64,000 nucleotides of DNA from an uncultured Eubacteriales bacterium (GCA_958421945.1 CATZMZ010000003.1:1-64000); one strand, 5' to 3'. Positions 18,108 through 26,666 are shown, counted from the first letter of the stretch. Notes: generated by a model from the letters alone, not told the origin. Program-made: numbers and translations.

Positions 18108-21100
18108 TTAACCCAACGTAATGTTTTGTTTAAGCACGGGAGCAGAGTCTTCGGCTTTTATCCAGTTCACGAACTCTTTCGGCATAACCATCGCCTTCAA
18201 CGCGGCTTCGTCTTTAAGCACCGTATATCCGTTCGGTTTGGTATTATATTCGGATTCTTTGTATATTCCGTTCGAAATTTTTGTTACCGACGATACTATA
18301 TAGAAATTGCTTACTTTCACTCCCTGTTCCGTAAGTCTGAATACATAAGTCGTTGCATACCCTTCCTGATAATTCCCGAGAGCACTTACGTCTATTATCA
18401 CGTTCTCTATCGAAGCTCCCGTCTTGTACAAATCTCCGAATAAGAATATATTACCATGAATCGACTTATTCGGTAATGACTCTTTTCCTATAAACGTTAT
18501 CTTGCAATCCTTTATCGTTCCGTATATATTCGCGAACATTCCCGACGAAAATCCGCCGCTTTGCAATACTTCTTTCGTTGCCGTTACCGTTCCTTCCGCG
18601 TTCAGTTTATCAAAAGTCTTTTCTGCTCCGAACGCTTCCTGATAAGTTTGGAAACTTACGTTTTCTATCGTCAGATTTTTTAGAACTCCGTTCCCTCCGA
18701 GACAGCCGATAAAGTTCGTTCCCGAATACGCATTGCCGTCATACGTCGCCATATCCGCCCCGTACATAAGTTTTGCGTTGCTTATCTTATAACCGTTTCC
18801 GTCTATCGTTCCTTGGAACGCCTGCGTTTCTGTTTTTGCCGCGTCTCCGCTAGTCGGAGGTTTCAACCTGTTTAATCCGGTTGTTCTGAATTTGTCGTAA
18901 TTTATTCCGTACTCGTTGCCTTCAACGAACATATTCTTCCATACAGGCGACAGAATCGGCGTATACGCCGAATTACTCGTTGCGAATATCGCAGCTATCG
19001 GTATCCACGCTTGTCCGCCGTAGTCCACGTCAGAAGTTAATATATATTTCGAATCTTTACCCCAATCGCTTTCGTTTACGCCCCTCGCATAAGCAAGTGC
19101 AAGCATATCGAAATCAAATTTACTGTTGACTGCGGTATATACTTCGAGCGTATGAGAAACGCTTGACTTGATTTCACCGTTTACAGTGTAAGAAGCTGTT
19201 ACTGTTACGATGCCGCTCTTTTCGCCTGCAACGATATTTCCGTTCTCTATTTTTGCTACGTCTACTTTATCCGAAACGAGTGTTACGTCTTTTATGTCCG
19301 AAAGAACATTGTTTACGAATAAGCTTAAACTATACGGCGAGGAAGTATATGCGATGTTTGCTTTTTTACCGTACGTCATAGAAGTAGCAAGTTTTTTTCT
19401 TTCTATATCGAATTTCAATTCGTATCTCGTAACGTTCTTGTCCGAATTGCTTATACCCATGTTAAGCACGGGAGCATAGCCTTCGACTTTTGTCCAATTC
19501 ACGAACTCTTTAGGCTTAGCCATCTCATTCAACGCGGCTTCGTCTTTAAGTACCGTATATCCGTTCGGTATTACCTTTTCGAAGGGTTTGTATATTCCGT
19601 TCTCAATTTTTGTTACCGACGATACTATATAGAAATTGCTTACTTTCACTCCCGCTTCCGTAAGTCTGAATACATAAGTCGTTGCATATCCTTCCTGATA
19701 ATTTCCGAGAGCACTTACGTCTATTATCACGTTCTCTATCGAAGCTCCCGTCTTGTACAAATCTCCGAATAAGAATATATTACCATGAATCGACTTATTC
19801 GGTAATGACTCTTTTCCTATAAACGTTATCTTGCAATCCTTTATCGTTCCGTATATATTCGCGAACATTCCCGACGAAAATCCGCCGCTTTGCAATACTT
19901 CTTTCGTTGCCGTTACCGTTCCTTCCGCGTTCAGTTTATCAAAAGTCTTTTCTGCTCCGAACGCTTCCTGATAAGTTTGGAAACTTACGTTTTCTATCGT
20001 CAGATTTTTTAGAACTCCGTTCCCTCCGAGACAGCCGATAAAGTTCGTTCCCGAATACGCATTGCCGTCATACGTCGCCATATCCGCCCCGTACATAAGT
20101 TTTGCGTTGCTTATCTTATAACCGTTTCCGTCTATCGTTCCTTGGAACGCCTGCGTTTCTGTTTTTGCCGCGTCTCCGCTAGTCGGAGGTTTCAACCTGT
20201 TTAATCCGGTTGTTCTGAATTTGTCGTAATTTATTCCGTACTCGTTGCCTTCAACGAACATATTCTTCCATACAGGCGACAGAATCGGCGTATACGCCGA
20301 ATTACTCGTTGCGAATATCGCAGCTATCGGTATCCACGCTTGTCCGCCGTAGTCCACGTCAGAAGTTAATATATATTTCGAATCTTTACCCCAATCGCTT
20401 TCGTTTACGCCCCTCGCATAAGCAAGTGCAAGCATATCGAAATCAAATTTACTGTTGACTGCGGTATATACTTCGAGCGTTGTTTCTCCGCTCACGATAA
20501 CGTCGCCGTCCGCATCCGTTTTCTCTGCATAAACCGTAACAGTTCCTCGTTTAGACCCTCCGCGCAGCACGCCGTCTTGGGTTATTTCGGCCACAGCGGG
20601 ATCAGACACTCTGTACGTCACTCCTTCTATCGACGAACCTTCTATCGACGAAGTTATAACGGTTTGATTATTGTTTTCGTTTACGTTCCCCGCATAAGTC
20701 GTATTTGTGGCAACGACTTTATCCTCAACGGTAAGAACGGCTTTTTCAACCTTCTTTACGTTAACGGGGATAATATAATCTTTACCGAGAACTCTTACCG
20801 TTATATTGGCAGTTCCCGAATTTTTGCAGGTAACGGCACCGTCTTGCCCCACGGAAACGACCTCTTCTGCGGAAGAACTATATTTAACTGAGAGATTGAC
20901 TCCGTTCGGAACTCCCGTAAGGCTTATTTTAGCCGTAGTTCCGGATAGCGCGGAAATGTTTTTCGGTTCAACGGACAAATTTATCTCGTAAGCATCGTTT
21001 TCCGTTTTTCCTTCCGCTTTTTTAAAACCGTTCAAAATATATTTATCAAGAACGCCTTTATCGGCTTCCGTATAATCGGCTTGTTCGTCGTTGAGCGCGG

Positions 21101-21638
21101 CGGAAGCAACATAAAACATATCCCTCACGTTTTCGCCTTCGTTAAAAGACGCATATACTCTCTCACCCGTCTCGCTCTCTTTATACGCTATTCCAAAAAA
21201 GCCCGTGTTGACGTTATCGAATTTGATATCCGTCAACGAGCCTCTCACATAATACTCCGTTTCGGATAAACCGAGATCGTTTTTTCCCAAAACTACTGGG
21301 AACGTTTCCATATTAGCGACGAATTCGTTCTTTCCGGAGTTTTTAAGTCCTTCCGTGATAAGCTTATAATAATCGCCGCCTTCGGGCGCGTATTCCGTCA
21401 CATACGAATCGGGAACGATAAGCATATAAAACTTATCGTTTGAACTCTCGTCATATTCGCTGCCCAGACCTGCGATAAAACGAATGCCGCCGTCTTCGTC
21501 AAGACGTACGGAAGCACCGTTCACCATAGCAAAACCGGCGTCGGCTTTTACCTGAGTAAAAAACGGGAATACCCCTAAACCGACAGATATTACAAATGTA
21601 AGGCAAAAAAGCCAGATCGAAATTTTCTTTTTCATCAT
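18108..21638 (-). CDS. large secreted protein with an internally duplicated beta-helix-like domain
   Basis: This 1176-residue protein has a Sec signal peptide (LFCLTFVISVGLGVFPFF then TQVKADA). Residues about 30-210 form an unrecognised domain (GGIRFIAGLGSEYDESSNDK). Two Big_2-like Ig units follow (SVEPKNISALSGTTAKISL), then copy 1 of a roughly 340-residue domain (SKFDFDMLALAYARGVNESD, GTIDGNGYKISNAKLMYGAD, GVLKNLTIENVSFQ), another Big_2 unit, and copy 2. The two copies are encoded by a 776-bp exact DNA repeat plus diverged flanks. The C-terminus has no anchor signal. The same domain ends the 643-residue lipoprotein of this operon. It is the second gene, after a 38-residue peptide, and probably the most strongly expressed surface component. 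Glycan binding is inferred. Confidence 0.7.
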   Translation of the reverse strand: MMKKKISIWLFCLTFVISVGLGVFPFFTQVKADAGFAMVNGASVRLDEDGGIRFIAGLGSEYDESSNDKFYMLIVPDSYVTEYAPEGGDYYKLITEGLKNSGKNEFVANMETFPVVLGKNDLGLSETEYYVRGSLTDIKFDNVNTGFFGIAYKESETGERVYASFNEGENVRDMFYVASAALNDEQADYTEADKGVLDKYILNGFKKAEGKTENDAYEINLSVEPKNISALSGTTAKISLTGVPNGVNLSVKYSSSAEEVVSVGQDGAVTCKNSGTANITVRVLGKDYIIPVNVKKVEKAVLTVEDKVVATNTTYAGNVNENNNQTVITSSIEGSSIEGVTYRVSDPAVAEITQDGVLRGGSKRGTVTVYAEKTDADGDVIVSGETTLEVYTAVNSKFDFDMLALAYARGVNESDWGKDSKYILTSDVDYGGQAWIPIAAIFATSNSAYTPILSPVWKNMFVEGNEYGINYDKFRTTGLNRLKPPTSGDAAKTETQAFQGTIDGNGYKISNAKLMYGADMATYDGNAYSGTNFIGCLGGNGVLKNLTIENVSFQTYQEAFGAEKTFDKLNAEGTVTATKEVLQSGGFSSGMFANIYGTIKDCKITFIGKESLPNKSIHGNIFLFGDLYKTGASIENVIIDVSALGNYQEGYATTYVFRLTEAGVKVSNFYIVSSVTKIENGIYKPFEKVIPNGYTVLKDEAALNEMAKPKEFVNWTKVEGYAPVLNMGISNSDKNVTRYELKFDIERKKLATSMTYGKKANIAYTSSPYSLSLFVNNVLSDIKDVTLVSDKVDVAKIENGNIVAGEKSGIVTVTASYTVNGEIKSSVSHTLEVYTAVNSKFDFDMLALAYARGVNESDWGKDSKYILTSDVDYGGQAWIPIAAIFATSNSAYTPILSPVWKNMFVEGNEYGINYDKFRTTGLNRLKPPTSGDAAKTETQAFQGTIDGNGYKISNAKLMYGADMATYDGNAYSGTNFIGCLGGNGVLKNLTIENVSFQTYQEAFGAEKTFDKLNAEGTVTATKEVLQSGGFSSGMFANIYGTIKDCKITFIGKESLPNKSIHGNIFLFGDLYKTGASIENVIIDVSALGNYQEGYATTYVFRLTEQGVKVSNFYIVSSVTKISNGIYKESEYNTKPNGYTVLKDEAALKAMVMPKEFVNWIKAEDSAPVLKQNITLG
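18376..19151. repeat. 776-bp exact direct repeat, copy 2 (C-terminal domain of surface protein)
   Basis: By direct comparison this stretch appears identical to 19,705-20,480, an offset of exactly 1329 bases, so the reading frame is kept. Identity ends at 19,152 on one side. At 18,375 the copies differ by one base, and beyond that, towards 18,130, they diverge to a mixture of silent and amino-acid changes. The repeat encodes most of one beta-helix-like domain. Exact identity over this length in a coding region points to very recent duplication or ongoing gene conversion. Confidence 0.9.
19705..20480. repeat. 776-bp exact direct repeat, copy 1 (central domain of surface protein)
   Basis: This is the partner of 18,376-19,151. 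The flanking Big_2-like regions on the two sides are clearly different, so only the beta-helix domain has been copied or homogenised. Recombination between the two copies would delete 1329 bp and leave an in-frame gene with a single domain. Confidence 0.9.
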
Positions 21639-21657
21639 TTTATCCTCTTCTATTTTT

Positions 21658-21774
21658 TTAGTTTAATTCATAGAGATCTTTCAGAAACGGATCGTTATCC
21701 GGTCCGCTCACAGCCAACAAATCCGTTTTGTCGCAATGTAATAAATCTACACGCGGCTTTAAATATTTTTTCAT
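21658..21774 (-). CDS. 38-residue peptide at the head of the polysaccharide operon
   Basis: An ATG at 21,774 preceded by a strong ribosome-binding site (ggagg) opens a 38-codon frame starting MKKYLKPRVDLLHCDKTDLL and ending FLKDLYELN, stop at 21,658-21,660. It is 19 nt upstream of the 1176-residue protein gene, whose own ribosome-binding site follows at once. Short peptides beginning MKKY-x-KP with a D/E-rich middle and a small SG segment are often seen in Clostridia, with unknown function. There is no signal peptide or membrane segment. It could be a leader that couples translation, or a small regulator. It is the first gene after the mapped promoter. Confidence 0.6.
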   Translation of the reverse strand: MKKYLKPRVDLLHCDKTDLLAVSGPDNDPFLKDLYELN

Positions 21775-21796
21775 TATTTTATCCTCCCTATTTTTT

Positions 21797-21825
21797 ATTC
21801 TACACCATAAAAAACCAATTTTCAA
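21797..21825 (-). promoter_or_regulatory. sigma-A promoter of the large polysaccharide operon
   Basis: On the minus strand TTGAAA (21,820-21,825) is separated by 17 nt from TAGAAT (21,797-21,802), 22 nt upstream of the 38-residue peptide start. The operon at 28,496 has the same arrangement with the same -35 hexamer. Confidence 0.7.
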
Positions 21826-21866
21826 TAGCGTAAATTGTTATATTTATAGTTCTAAACTCAACTCTT
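21818..21866 (-). promoter_or_regulatory. conserved 49-bp block upstream of and overlapping the -35 box, copy A
   Basis: Aligned without gaps to 28,552-28,600, 38 of 49 positions are identical, including ttttcaatagcg next to and covering the -35, tttatag in the middle, and a distal aaactcaact (the complement of AGTTGAGTTT). Both copies have the same distance to the core promoter. Related AGTTGANTTT decamers lie at 21,876-21,885 and 21,943-21,952 in the same intergenic region, in the opposite orientation. The location beside an AraC-family gene suggests these are its operators. AraC proteins typically bind just upstream of -35. This is inference. Confidence 0.6.
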
Positions 21867-21944
21867 ACGGCGTGTAGTTGAATTTTTGCCTTAACGATTC
21901 TATTGATTGACTATGGTTGTAAATTTAAAGATTAGAAAGCCGAG

Positions 21945-21973
21945 TTGACTTTCTACCTATACTGTGTTATAAT
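21945..21973 (+). promoter_or_regulatory. promoter of the AraC-type regulator gene
   Basis: TTGACT (21,945-21,950), a 17-nt spacer and TATAAT (21,968-21,973) lie 24 nt upstream of the ATG at 21,998. An AGTTGACTTT decamer (21,943-21,952) covers the -35 box, which would allow the regulator to repress its own gene if that decamer is its site. Confidence 0.75.
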
Positions 21974-21997
21974 TAAAAAAAGTGGAGTGTAAAAACT

Positions 21998-22894
21998 ATG
22001 AAAGATTTATCTGAATATTATTTTATGGGCGGAGATGACACCCTTAAAAAAAACAAGGTAGAAATTTATAATTTCAGCAACTGTCAAAAACCGCATCACC
22101 ACGCTTTTATAGAAATCGTATATTTTAAGGAAGGAACCGGAACGCACACCATAAACGGCACGACTTACAATATCTGTAACGGCTGTATATTTATAATGAA
22201 CACGAACGTTCTGCACGAATATATACCCTATGAAGCCGACGGAAAGAAAATTAGCGTTAAAAACCTTATCTTCTTTTCGGATTTTCTCGGAAACTTTTCG
22301 TCCGACAACTTCCTGAACGAAATTTACGAATATCTTTTCGGCAAAAAGCTTACGCAAAAACTCGATTATATTTATATCGACAAAGACGTAAACCGCGATT
22401 TTTCCACACTGTTCAACGTAGTAGAAAACGAACTTCAATATGGCGAAGACCATTATCTCGATGCGGTAAAGCATTGTCTGCTTGCTATTTTAATAAAGAT
22501 TTTCAGACTGCACGAGCATTTAAGCGATTCCAAGTCTATTTCGCTCGTAAACAAAAAAATGATAGACGATTCCGTTTCTTACATAACGAAACATTATAAC
22601 GAAGAAATCGTTATCTCTGAACTTGCGAAACAGGTTGCTTTTTCTTACTATTATTTCATCACGCTTTTTAAAAATTACACCGGAATGGCTCCTAAAAAGT
22701 TCATTCAGAAAACTCGTATAGAAAAAGCCAAGGAAATGCTTATAAACACAGACGATTCCGTTCAATCGATTCTAGAAAACGTAGGATATACCGTTCCCAA
22801 ACATTTTTTTAAGTTATTTAAAGAAATCGTGGGTTTATCCCCTCTCGAATATCGGAAAAAATACGGCAATAAAAAAGAATCCGACAAAACGTAA
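21998..22894 (+). CDS. AraC-family transcriptional regulator
   Basis: This 298-residue cytosolic regulator has an N-terminal cupin-like sugar-sensing half (CQKPHHHAFIEIVYFKEG, then GTHTINGTTYNI) and a C-terminal AraC DNA-binding domain from about residue 195. The two helix-turn-helix units are EIVISELAKQVAFSYYYFIT and TDDSVQSILENVGYTVPKHF, followed by the family signature end (FFKLFKEIVGLSPLEYRKKY). It is transcribed away from the large operon and converges on the second operon. The shared upstream block at both operon promoters makes it the probable activator of the whole locus. It starts with ggag about 10 nt upstream. The inducer is unknown. Confidence 0.93.
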   Translation: MKDLSEYYFMGGDDTLKKNKVEIYNFSNCQKPHHHAFIEIVYFKEGTGTHTINGTTYNICNGCIFIMNTNVLHEYIPYEADGKKISVKNLIFFSDFLGNFSSDNFLNEIYEYLFGKKLTQKLDYIYIDKDVNRDFSTLFNVVENELQYGEDHYLDAVKHCLLAILIKIFRLHEHLSDSKSISLVNKKMIDDSVSYITKHYNEEIVISELAKQVAFSYYYFITLFKNYTGMAPKKFIQKTRIEKAKEMLINTDDSVQSILENVGYTVPKHFFKLFKEIVGLSPLEYRKKYGNKKESDKT

Positions 22895-22910
22895 AGTCGG
22901 ATTCTTTTTT
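22877..22910. terminator. bidirectional terminator between araC-type gene and the second operon
   Basis: A perfect 9-bp stem (22,877-22,885 with 22,896-22,904) encloses a 10-nt loop. It is followed by six T on the plus strand and preceded by six A, so it can stop transcription from both sides. The regulator's stop codon lies in the loop. The last gene of the convergent operon ends at 22,909, so the T tract of one side overlaps its end. Confidence 0.85.
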
Positions 22911-23871
22911 AATTTATTTCTTTACGATTTCCGCCGCTTGCGTAGGCGGCAAGAATTATTTTTACCGCCTTCGAGCCTTCCTCTCCGTCTATTTCAAATC
23001 GCCTTTTATCCGCAACGCAAGAATAAAAACTTTTTATAAGCTTTTCGTGACCGTTGCCGTAACAGTTTTTTCTGTTTTCGCAAGAAAGATCCTCTCCGAA
23101 CGCCTTTTCGCCGTTTATCAAAAGTTTATCGGGAAAAACGTTAAGAGTTTCACCGTTGTCAAGCATAAACTCCATCTCTGCCGGCATATCGGCTTTCCCT
23201 GCGTTGGTGGCAAAAAAAGTAAAATCGTTTGTTCCTTCGCAATAAAGACTTGCCGTATCCTCCGTTTCGATGATGCCTTTAAGGGATAAATTGCCGACGC
23301 TCGCGGAAACGGCTTTCGGCATACCGCAAAGCCATTGCATCAAATCAAGCGTATGCAACGCCTGATTTATCAACACGCCGCCGCCTTCCGTGCTTTTTTT
23401 CCCGCGCCAACTCCCGCTCGCATAATATTCAGCATCCCTTCTCCATACAAGCGTTCCGTGTGCGGAAATTATTTTTTTATCTTCTATGTATTTTTTTGTA
23501 AAAACGTTTACTTCGTTAAATCTGTTCTGATGACACACGCCGAGTATCGCCCGTGAATTTTTCTCCGCGTTTAAAATTCTCGGAATATCCTTTAATTCGA
23601 TACATAGCGGCTTTTCACATAAAACGTTTATTCCGTTCTCTAACGCGCGAATTATCATCTCCGCATGAAGGTAATGCGGAGTGCATATATGCACCGCGTC
23701 TATATCTTCGTTATCAAGCATTTCACGATAATCGGTATAAAATTTCCCTGAATACCCGATTGCCTTTTTCACTTCGACGTCGCATATCGCTTTAACCGTT
23801 ATGCCGAGTTTTTCGAGGACGTATTTATGTAATTTTCCTATGTTTCCAAGTCCTATGACAGCAACTTTCAT
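22909..23871 (-). CDS. Gfo/Idh/MocA-family oxidoreductase
   Basis: This 320-residue cytosolic NAD(P)-dependent sugar dehydrogenase-like enzyme has the Rossmann fingerprint VAVIGLGNIGKLH at the N-terminus, the family motif NVLCEKPLCIEL (Lys and Pro that place the nicotinamide), and GGVLINQALHTLDLMQWL with the catalytic His. The C-terminal half is the usual beta-sheet substrate domain. It is the last gene of the five-gene operon and is 3 nt from the SASA esterase. A second family member is two genes upstream. In such operons these enzymes oxidise or isomerise unusual sugars. The substrate is not predictable. Confidence 0.9.
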   Translation of the reverse strand: MKVAVIGLGNIGKLHKYVLEKLGITVKAICDVEVKKAIGYSGKFYTDYREMLDNEDIDAVHICTPHYLHAEMIIRALENGINVLCEKPLCIELKDIPRILNAEKNSRAILGVCHQNRFNEVNVFTKKYIEDKKIISAHGTLVWRRDAEYYASGSWRGKKSTEGGGVLINQALHTLDLMQWLCGMPKAVSASVGNLSLKGIIETEDTASLYCEGTNDFTFFATNAGKADMPAEMEFMLDNGETLNVFPDKLLINGEKAFGEDLSCENRKNCYGNGHEKLIKSFYSCVADKRRFEIDGEEGSKAVKIILAAYASGGNRKEIN

Positions 23872-23874
23872 TTG

Positions 23875-24627
23875 TTACAATAACTCCATAACCGAACGTA
23901 CAGCTCCGTCCTCTCTCGGTTTTTCGGTAAAAATCATATTCGGATCGGCAATTCGGTTGTATTCGCGAAAATATCTCTTACCGAATTCTCTCAAAGATTT
24001 TGAACAAAAATGCAAATTGTCCGGATTGCTTTTAAGTCCGTCGGCGGAAACGAAGCCGCAATTCGGTTCGCACTCCGCAACCGTTTTTATCGCTTCGTTT
24101 ACTTTGGTATAATTTTTACCCGAATAATCCTCCCGATTTACTAAAAACTCGCCAAGCCCGCCCATAATGAAAGGTATATTTTTCAAAATGCTTTCTTTTC
24201 TGAATGCGCGTATTATTGCCGTAATTTTATCGGAATACAGCGGATAGGACTTATCCCCGCACTCGACTTCGCCCTGATGCCATAATATGCCTGCTACGTC
24301 AGATGTTCTCGACGCAAGTCTTGCCGCATATATTGCGTTGTCGAAAAGCAATCCGCCCTCTTTCCACTGGTTCAGCGTCGTTCCTCCGTCGGCGCAAGGT
24401 ATAAGCCCTACCGACACGCCATTATGCGCCTTGGAATACTCGTCCGCAAAACTTTCCGCAAGCGAAACTCCCGAAAACGATCTGTCACAATTTACGGGAA
24501 CGTACATATTTTGCCAACGACCGTTACGCAGTACGAATAGGTTCGGATTATTTATGGGCTCTACATCTTCCTTGAAGCCTCGCCCCGCCATATTAGATTG
24601 CCCGAGCATTAAAAACGAATGAATCAT
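23875..24627 (-). CDS. SASA-domain carbohydrate esterase (sialate O-acetylesterase type)
   Basis: The 250-residue protein begins MIHSFLMLGQSNMAGRGF, the block I of SASA (DUF303) esterases with nucleophile Ser in GQSNM. It continues with GVSVGLIPCADGGTTLNQWK and ILWHQGEVECG (the WxQGE motif), and near the end has SADGLKSNPDNLHFCSKSL, which supplies the catalytic Asp/His pair. There is no signal peptide, so it should act inside the cell. The family removes acetyl groups from sialic acid or xylan sugars. The target here is unknown. Confidence 0.88.
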   Translation of the reverse strand: MIHSFLMLGQSNMAGRGFKEDVEPINNPNLFVLRNGRWQNMYVPVNCDRSFSGVSLAESFADEYSKAHNGVSVGLIPCADGGTTLNQWKEGGLLFDNAIYAARLASRTSDVAGILWHQGEVECGDKSYPLYSDKITAIIRAFRKESILKNIPFIMGGLGEFLVNREDYSGKNYTKVNEAIKTVAECEPNCGFVSADGLKSNPDNLHFCSKSLREFGKRYFREYNRIADPNMIFTEKPREDGAVRSVMELL

Positions 24628-24639
24628 AACGCCGCGCTT

Positions 24640-25821
24640 TTAACTTATTTTACTTCCGAACGTATTGCTTGTATCGGCAACTTTCTCATCGCAGCACGTT
24701 TTTATTTCTGACTTCGCCCTATGTTCATCAAGCGCACGCAGATATTCGTCCTCGTTGACGGGACAGTTCACCTTTTTTCCGCCGTTCCAACCAGAATATT
24801 CTATGGCGTTCATCAGTTCCACGCCTTTTATCCCTTCTTCTCCGCGTACGAACAATTCTTCATTTCCCAAAAGCGTTTCTGCAAAATTATTTATTATTCC
24901 CGCGTGCTGCGGATTTTTTCCGTCTGTCACCACTTCCTCTTTTGCATATTCCGGATAATCGAAAATAGTCGGACTGTTTTTTGCGTATTCCGAACTGTCG
25001 CAGGAGTTTTTATACCATACGAGTTTTTCGTTCTCGCAAAGCAGTTTACCCCTCGTTCCCGATATTTCAAAACGATTCGTCCCGGGAAATTCTCCCGTAG
25101 TAGTTATAAATACTCCCGTCGCGCCGTTATCGTACTCTAAATAAGCGGTGACCTCGTCCTCGACCTCCACGTCGTGCCAACGCCCGTACTTACAAAACCC
25201 GTTTACCGCAACGGGACTTTTTCCCACTACCCATTGTATCAAATCGAGTTGATGCGGACATTGATTTATCAACACGCCGCCGCCTTCGCCGCGCCACGTC
25301 GCGCGCCAACTGCCGTTGTTATAATATGCCTGCGTTCTGAACCAGTCGGTTATTATCCACGTTACACGTTGAAGATCTCCTATTCCGCCGTTCGCGATAA
25401 TTTCGCGCATTTTACGATATACGCAATTCGTGCGCTGATTAAACATCATTCCGAAAATCGTGCCGCTTTTCTCCGCCGCCTCGTTCATTTTCCTTACTTG
25501 CCTTGCGTAAACTCCGGCAGGCTTATCGCATAACACGTTTACTCCGCGAGTTAAACAATACTCGGAAATTTCCGGATGCAAATAATGCGGAGTTTCTACC
25601 ATCACCGCGTCGCACACTCCCGCTTTTATCATTTCTCTGTAATCGGAAAACAATTTCGGTTTACTGTTCCCGAACTTCAACGCAAGGTTCTCCGCCTTCA
25701 CGAAGTTTATATCGCATAACGCGACGACTTCTCCGTTTTCTATTTTTCCTGCGATAAACAAACCCGCATAAAAACTACCCTGATTCCCGCAACCTATAAT
25801 GCCGAATCTTATTTTTTTCAT
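24640..25821 (-). CDS. Gfo/Idh/MocA-family oxidoreductase
   Basis: This 393-residue protein has the Rossmann motif FGIIGCGNQGSFYAG, the Lys/Pro motif NVLCDKPAGVYARQV and the catalytic region GGGVLINQCPHQLDLIQWVV. The C-terminal domain contains TGVFITTTGEFPGTNRFEI. It is about 70 residues longer than its paralogue in this operon, mostly at the C-terminus. The start overlaps the stop of the upstream isomerase-like gene (ATGA type, 25,818-25,821), implying coupled translation. Confidence 0.92.
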   Translation of the reverse strand: MKKIRFGIIGCGNQGSFYAGLFIAGKIENGEVVALCDINFVKAENLALKFGNSKPKLFSDYREMIKAGVCDAVMVETPHYLHPEISEYCLTRGVNVLCDKPAGVYARQVRKMNEAAEKSGTIFGMMFNQRTNCVYRKMREIIANGGIGDLQRVTWIITDWFRTQAYYNNGSWRATWRGEGGGVLINQCPHQLDLIQWVVGKSPVAVNGFCKYGRWHDVEVEDEVTAYLEYDNGATGVFITTTGEFPGTNRFEISGTRGKLLCENEKLVWYKNSCDSSEYAKNSPTIFDYPEYAKEEVVTDGKNPQHAGIINNFAETLLGNEELFVRGEEGIKGVELMNAIEYSGWNGGKKVNCPVNEDEYLRALDEHRAKSEIKTCCDEKVADTSNTFGSKIS

Positions 25822-26666
25822 TTTACGAACGCTCCGTTTACTTCCTTATATCCCGATTCCTTTAATATTTTCTTAAACGCCTTTACCGCGAAATCGAAAG
25901 CTTCCCTTCCGCTTATGAATGAAAGCTTATTTTTCATTGCCGTTTTATCCAAATCGGAATAACCGATAAATGCTTTAAGGTGAGGTTCGAGAGTAAAAAC
26001 TTTATCTTCCTTTACCATAGCGACCATTTTATCTATTTTCCCGTCGCCGTACCCCGCAGGCACTATTTCCTGCGTAGAGGCTATAACGTCTTTTATATGA
26101 AAATAATCGGCGCGACGATATATCTTTTCTAACGTTTTGTCAGCAGATTCATCGCACTGAATAAAATTTGCCGGGTCATATACGCATTTTATATCTTTTA
26201 CATTATTTAAAATATCTTCCACTCTTTCCGAAACGTCGCCGTAAATGTCCTTCTCGTTTTCGTGACACATAAATACGCCGTACTCTTTTCCGGTTTCCGT
26301 TATACGATTAAGATAATCGAGTACTTTGTTTCTTTCGTTATATGCGTTATAAAAACTGAACATTCTTATTTTATCGGTTTTGAAAATGCACGCAAGTTCA
26401 CAAACGTGCTTTACATAATCGAGATATTTATCGAAATCTACGTTAATATCGACCTTCCCCAGCGGAGAACCCACCGACCATACGGAAATACCGTTGTCGC
26501 AAAGTTTTTTGTTATATTCTTTTGCTTCGGAAACGGTAAACTCCGCAACGCCTTTGCCCTCCGCCGCGCGAATCTCGATTAACGAAATATCGTTATCAAG
26601 CATAGCCTTTATCTGTCCGTCCAGAAGAACGTCCGCTTCATCCGAAAATGCCGCAAGTCTAATCAT
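25818..26666 (-). CDS. sugar phosphate isomerase/epimerase-type TIM barrel (AP endonuclease 2 fold)
   Basis: This 282-residue protein has the xylose isomerase-like barrel pattern: a first strand IRLAAFSDEAD, ISLIEIRAAEGKGV, VWSVGSPLGKVDI, FMCHENEKDIYGDV with a metal-ligand Glu, IKCVYDPANFIQCDE (Asp ligand), ADYFHIKDV (His) and VFTLEPHLKAF (Glu). All four metal-binding positions of the family appear to be kept. Such proteins often work together with Gfo/Idh oxidoreductases on sugars or inositols, as the neighbours here suggest. The exact reaction is unknown. Confidence 0.88.
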   Translation of the reverse strand: MIRLAAFSDEADVLLDGQIKAMLDNDISLIEIRAAEGKGVAEFTVSEAKEYNKKLCDNGISVWSVGSPLGKVDINVDFDKYLDYVKHVCELACIFKTDKIRMFSFYNAYNERNKVLDYLNRITETGKEYGVFMCHENEKDIYGDVSERVEDILNNVKDIKCVYDPANFIQCDESADKTLEKIYRRADYFHIKDVIASTQEIVPAGYGDGKIDKMVAMVKEDKVFTLEPHLKAFIGYSDLDKTAMKNKLSFISGREAFDFAVKAFKKILKESGYKEVNGAFVK

